Source: Watersipora subatra (taxonomy: Eukaryota; Bryozoa; Gymnolaemata; Cheilostomatida; Watersiporidae). From it: a stretch of DNA of 64,000 nucleotides. Where the stretch lies: NCBI RefSeq assembly GCF_963576615.1, contig NC_088709.1, positions 76,428,538 to 76,492,537 of the forward strand, written 5' to 3'. This document shows positions 61,779 through 64,000 of the stretch, piece after piece (position 1 is the first letter of the stretch; each line of letters opens with the position of its first letter). Both the position numbers and the translations under genes were made by a program. The notes under the pieces are model-generated. The model worked only from the letters and a program-made list of their open reading frames with translations, was not told where the DNA came from and searched no databases.

Positions 61779-63323
61779 CTGTAGTAAACACAAAAATCTA
61801 GTAAAATATTTCAATTATAGTGATTATTACACGATTCCTAAACAGAAGCAAATTAATAACTCTACTTCACCTTAATATCTTTCAACTGTTGGTCTGGATC
61901 TGGAACATCAGTCCTTCTATCCAAGGACATATTAGCTATAGCTCTGTAGAGATTGTCCACAAAACTAGCATCATCCACAACAAAGTAGATCTGCTGCAAA
62001 CATGTAGCAGGGTTAGTGGAAAAGAACTCCTTCATAGCAGTGGAGTAGCAGTCAGCACAGGTGCTGATGGGAACACTCCTGTCCTCTGTAATAGCAAAAG
62101 AACAAGACAATATTAGACAAATTTATACTGTTATAATTTATGAATATTATAGACTTTATTATATCTAAAAAAGCTTACAGCTATATAAATGCTTACAAAA
62201 AGTCTACATAGAAGCATATAAATGATAGAATGCTTTCTGCACCAGTTACCGCATTCAAATTTGACCTCATTTAAACTTGAGCTGAATAGAACATTTCAAA
62301 TGTTTACCCGTTCGATGCAAACAATTTTAGATGCTTAAAATACATACAAAAGCTTCAAAACCTAAAATATGAGTCTGTAGAACAATACAGCGGATAATCC
62401 TCCAAATTTGTCACAATGCTGAGCCAGGCCAACATCGCTAAAATGAATTACCAACTCACCAGCACAAATAGCAGGAAAAGCCACAGTTCCACATTTTAAC
62501 TTTTCAACCTCACTTAGGGCACTGCTGATAGTCTTCACTAAAAGTGGACTGACATCTCGACCTTTAACAGGTACTGGGGCTATTGCATGGATGACATGCC
62601 GTACACCATTGTACATTAACCTGCCATCAGCCCTGTTAAAGTGATTTTGTTAGATCAGAAGTGATACAACTACTGTTACATCTGCCACTATATTGCATAG
62701 ATAAGGAAATCTACTCTGGTAAATGAACCAATGAGAGTATCACTAGCAGGAATAACTAGTAGAAGCCATTGATTTGTATATTTAATTCTTTATTTGGTGT
62801 TGATGATTTCAGAGAGATATCCAGTAGCCAGGTCTTGCTATTTGTATTACTACCATTACAAACTGTCACTAGAGGATACCACTAACAACTGACCAATATC
62901 ATATTTGAATCTTTAATATAGATCACATTAAGAGTTGTCTTCCTTTCTCTATCATTACACTAAAGTGAACTGTATCTTTACACTAGAAACTTTACATTCA
63001 CATTTGAGCCTGAACAACAATGAAAAGGTGATACAAGAAAGCTTGTCATGAAGCACTGATTTTAGAACATTTCTCTTAATATTAATTAATATTTACATAT
63101 TCCGGAGTAAGGAAACATTCAAATTAATGGTTCACCAAGTTCGGCTCCAACCATAAAATAGTTTGTCATTTATTTTCTCAAACCTGAAGTGGAAGAATGC
63201 AAAAGACTTACGGCTGAACCCAAATTTCTCCTTCCTTCAACATTCCATGTTGGTCAACAAATTTTTTCCCTTGAGCTTGAAATCTTTGACCAGAGGCTAA
63301 TGCTATGGCTCTGCTAATGCCAT
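61251..63323 (-). CDS. Macro-domain/RING-finger protein, four 3' exons (5' end outside window)
   Basis: Exons 63212-63323, 62460-62632, 61871-62085 and 61251-61778 join in phase with GT-AG sites. The first three encode most of a macro domain (ADP-ribose binding): DGISRAIALASG, HGMLKEGEIWVQP, ADGRLMYNGVRHVIHAIAP, CGTVAFPAICA and ATCLQQIYFVV. The last exon has a 120-residue Ser/Thr-rich linker, then a C3HC4 RING (CPICLDD, LPCSHKFCKDC, CPTC) and stops 12 residues later. The N-terminal part of the macro fold, including the usual Asn-rich loop, lies in an exon outside the window. Macro plus RING suggests an E3 ligase guided by ADP-ribosylation, as in the DTX3L/PARP9 pathway, but no Deltex C-terminal domain follows. 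Confidence 0.8.
61871..62085 (-). CDS. Macro-RING gene, C-terminal macro exon
   Basis: Acceptor TTGCTATTACAG, donor GTGAAG. Encodes DRSVPISTCADCYSTAMKEF and ends QLKDIK; last helix and strand of a macro domain. Confidence 0.8.
62460..62632 (-). CDS. Macro-RING gene, central macro exon
   Basis: Acceptor CACTTTAACAG, donor GTGAGT. Carries VRHVIHAIAPVPVKGRD and TVAFPAICA, the most conserved macro-domain segments. Confidence 0.85.
63212..63323 (-). CDS. Macro-RING gene, first macro exon in the window
   Basis: Acceptor CATTTTGCAG, donor GTAAGT. Encodes GISRAIALASGQRFQ and VDQHGMLKEGEIWVQP. It needs one base from an exon further upstream. Confidence 0.8.
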
Positions 63324-63562
63324 CTGCAAAATGTTCAACCAGGTTGTCAACAAGCAATACAAAGTAGTACCAAAGTTTATAAACAACCATAGAGAACTGA
63401 GTGCTAGAAAGTTCTGATAGAAAAGACTAACGCAAAACTAATATTTTTATTAAATTATCAAGTTCCTTTTCCTCGAATAAGTGAGAAAAAGGAACTTGAG
63501 GTGAGAGAGTTTTAGTTTGTCTCTATGAGTTTCCACTCTGAGCTACACTCAAGGTTAATTTA

Positions 63563-63770
63563 TCAGATTTTAAATTTAGTAAAATCATCAATTTTCTGCT
63601 GAGTCAGTGAAGTCAGGTGTTGGCTAAGCAAAGTCCAACATCGACTTGCGATCACTTTTTGACGTAAAAGGTGAGGAAATGTTTCTGTGGACAGCTGAAT
63701 TAATTTGTAACACAGGACATCCAAAACTCTCAAGACAGCTTTGCAAGTAAAAAGCTGTTGGCAAATAAAA
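63563..63770 (-). other. Open minus-strand frame, possible exon
   Basis: A helical-looking frame (RVLDVLCYKLIQL, QKVIASRCWTLL) ends at a TGA at 63563. It does not read into the macro exon at 63323 and shows no domain. It may be the 3' end of an upstream gene or chance. Confidence 0.2.
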
Positions 63771-64000
63771 TTAAGACATAAATACAATAAAATCAATATA
63801 AACTGATTGTAATTATCCGACAAGAGTAAAATAAGACAGGTCGGCAGTTCTAATACTCAAATTTAATAAAAGTTATGAGAGTAGCGTGAAAATACTAAAA
63901 AGATAATTTTGTTGTCAGACGATTTAATCGGAATCGAACTTTTTATTACAACTCTCTATCGGTAAATAACTGAAATTGAAAAAGTGACTCAAAATGAGTT

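Noticed and set aside
1..64000. tRNA or rRNA genes
   Set aside because: I saw no cloverleaf with A and B boxes and no rRNA core sequence; a covariance-model scan would be needed to exclude diverged copies.

Overview
The window looks like AT-rich nuclear DNA of an invertebrate animal. Genes are split into short exons with GT-AG introns, and the two recognisable host genes encode metazoan ubiquitin-system proteins: a RING/B-box/coiled-coil (TRIM) protein and a macro-domain/RING protein. The rest is mostly tandem repeats and decayed transposons of animal type: Ty3/Gypsy, PIF/Harbinger, piggyBac, hAT, a Helitron-like remnant and foldback elements. A lophotrochozoan is plausible, but no single sequence here proves it.

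Layout. 151-26146 is a giant 31-bp-unit satellite, about 770 units by length, interrupted by three identical 669-bp islands (5574, 14793, 20019). Variant units and islands recur at exact offsets of 9219, 5226 and 14445 bp, so multi-kb blocks of the array were duplicated recently. 26173-43693 carries nine minus-strand exons of a TRIM-type E3 ligase gene, assembled here from splice signals and phase: RING, B-box 1, B-box 2, two coiled-coil exons, then exons of unknown fold. A tenth minus-strand exon lies at 1-117. If it belongs to the same gene, the whole 26-kb satellite is one intron. At least four other introns of this gene each hold their own minisatellite (22, 41, 22 and 28 bp units), a fifth holds a 12-bp repeat, and 75-bp repeats sit just upstream of the start codon. 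The 6.5-kb intron 8 holds Helitron-like and piggyBac-like debris.

44.3-51.1 kb has no convincing host gene. It contains microsatellites, a perfect 91-bp-arm hairpin, a 0.9-kb foldback element and a large inverted repeat (47.55-51.13 kb). One arm of the latter is split by about 1 kb containing a TATA/Inr-like promoter and a short reading frame.

51.5-59.4 kb is a stack of nested transposons, all decayed. A minus-strand Ty3/Gypsy pol was hit by a hAT-type MITE (52033-52481, perfect 8-bp target duplication) and by a 4.7-kb two-gene PIF/Harbinger element (52804-57495, broken transposase plus broken MADF-BESS gene). The Harbinger itself contains a foldback MITE (55604-56021). A second Gypsy remnant lies directly upstream (58.2-59.4 kb).

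61251-63323 holds the 3' exons of a minus-strand gene encoding a macro domain followed by a C-terminal RING finger; its 5' end lies outside the window. The two host genes are on the same strand and both probably act in ubiquitin and ADP-ribose signalling, perhaps in innate defence. That link is inference from families and proximity only.
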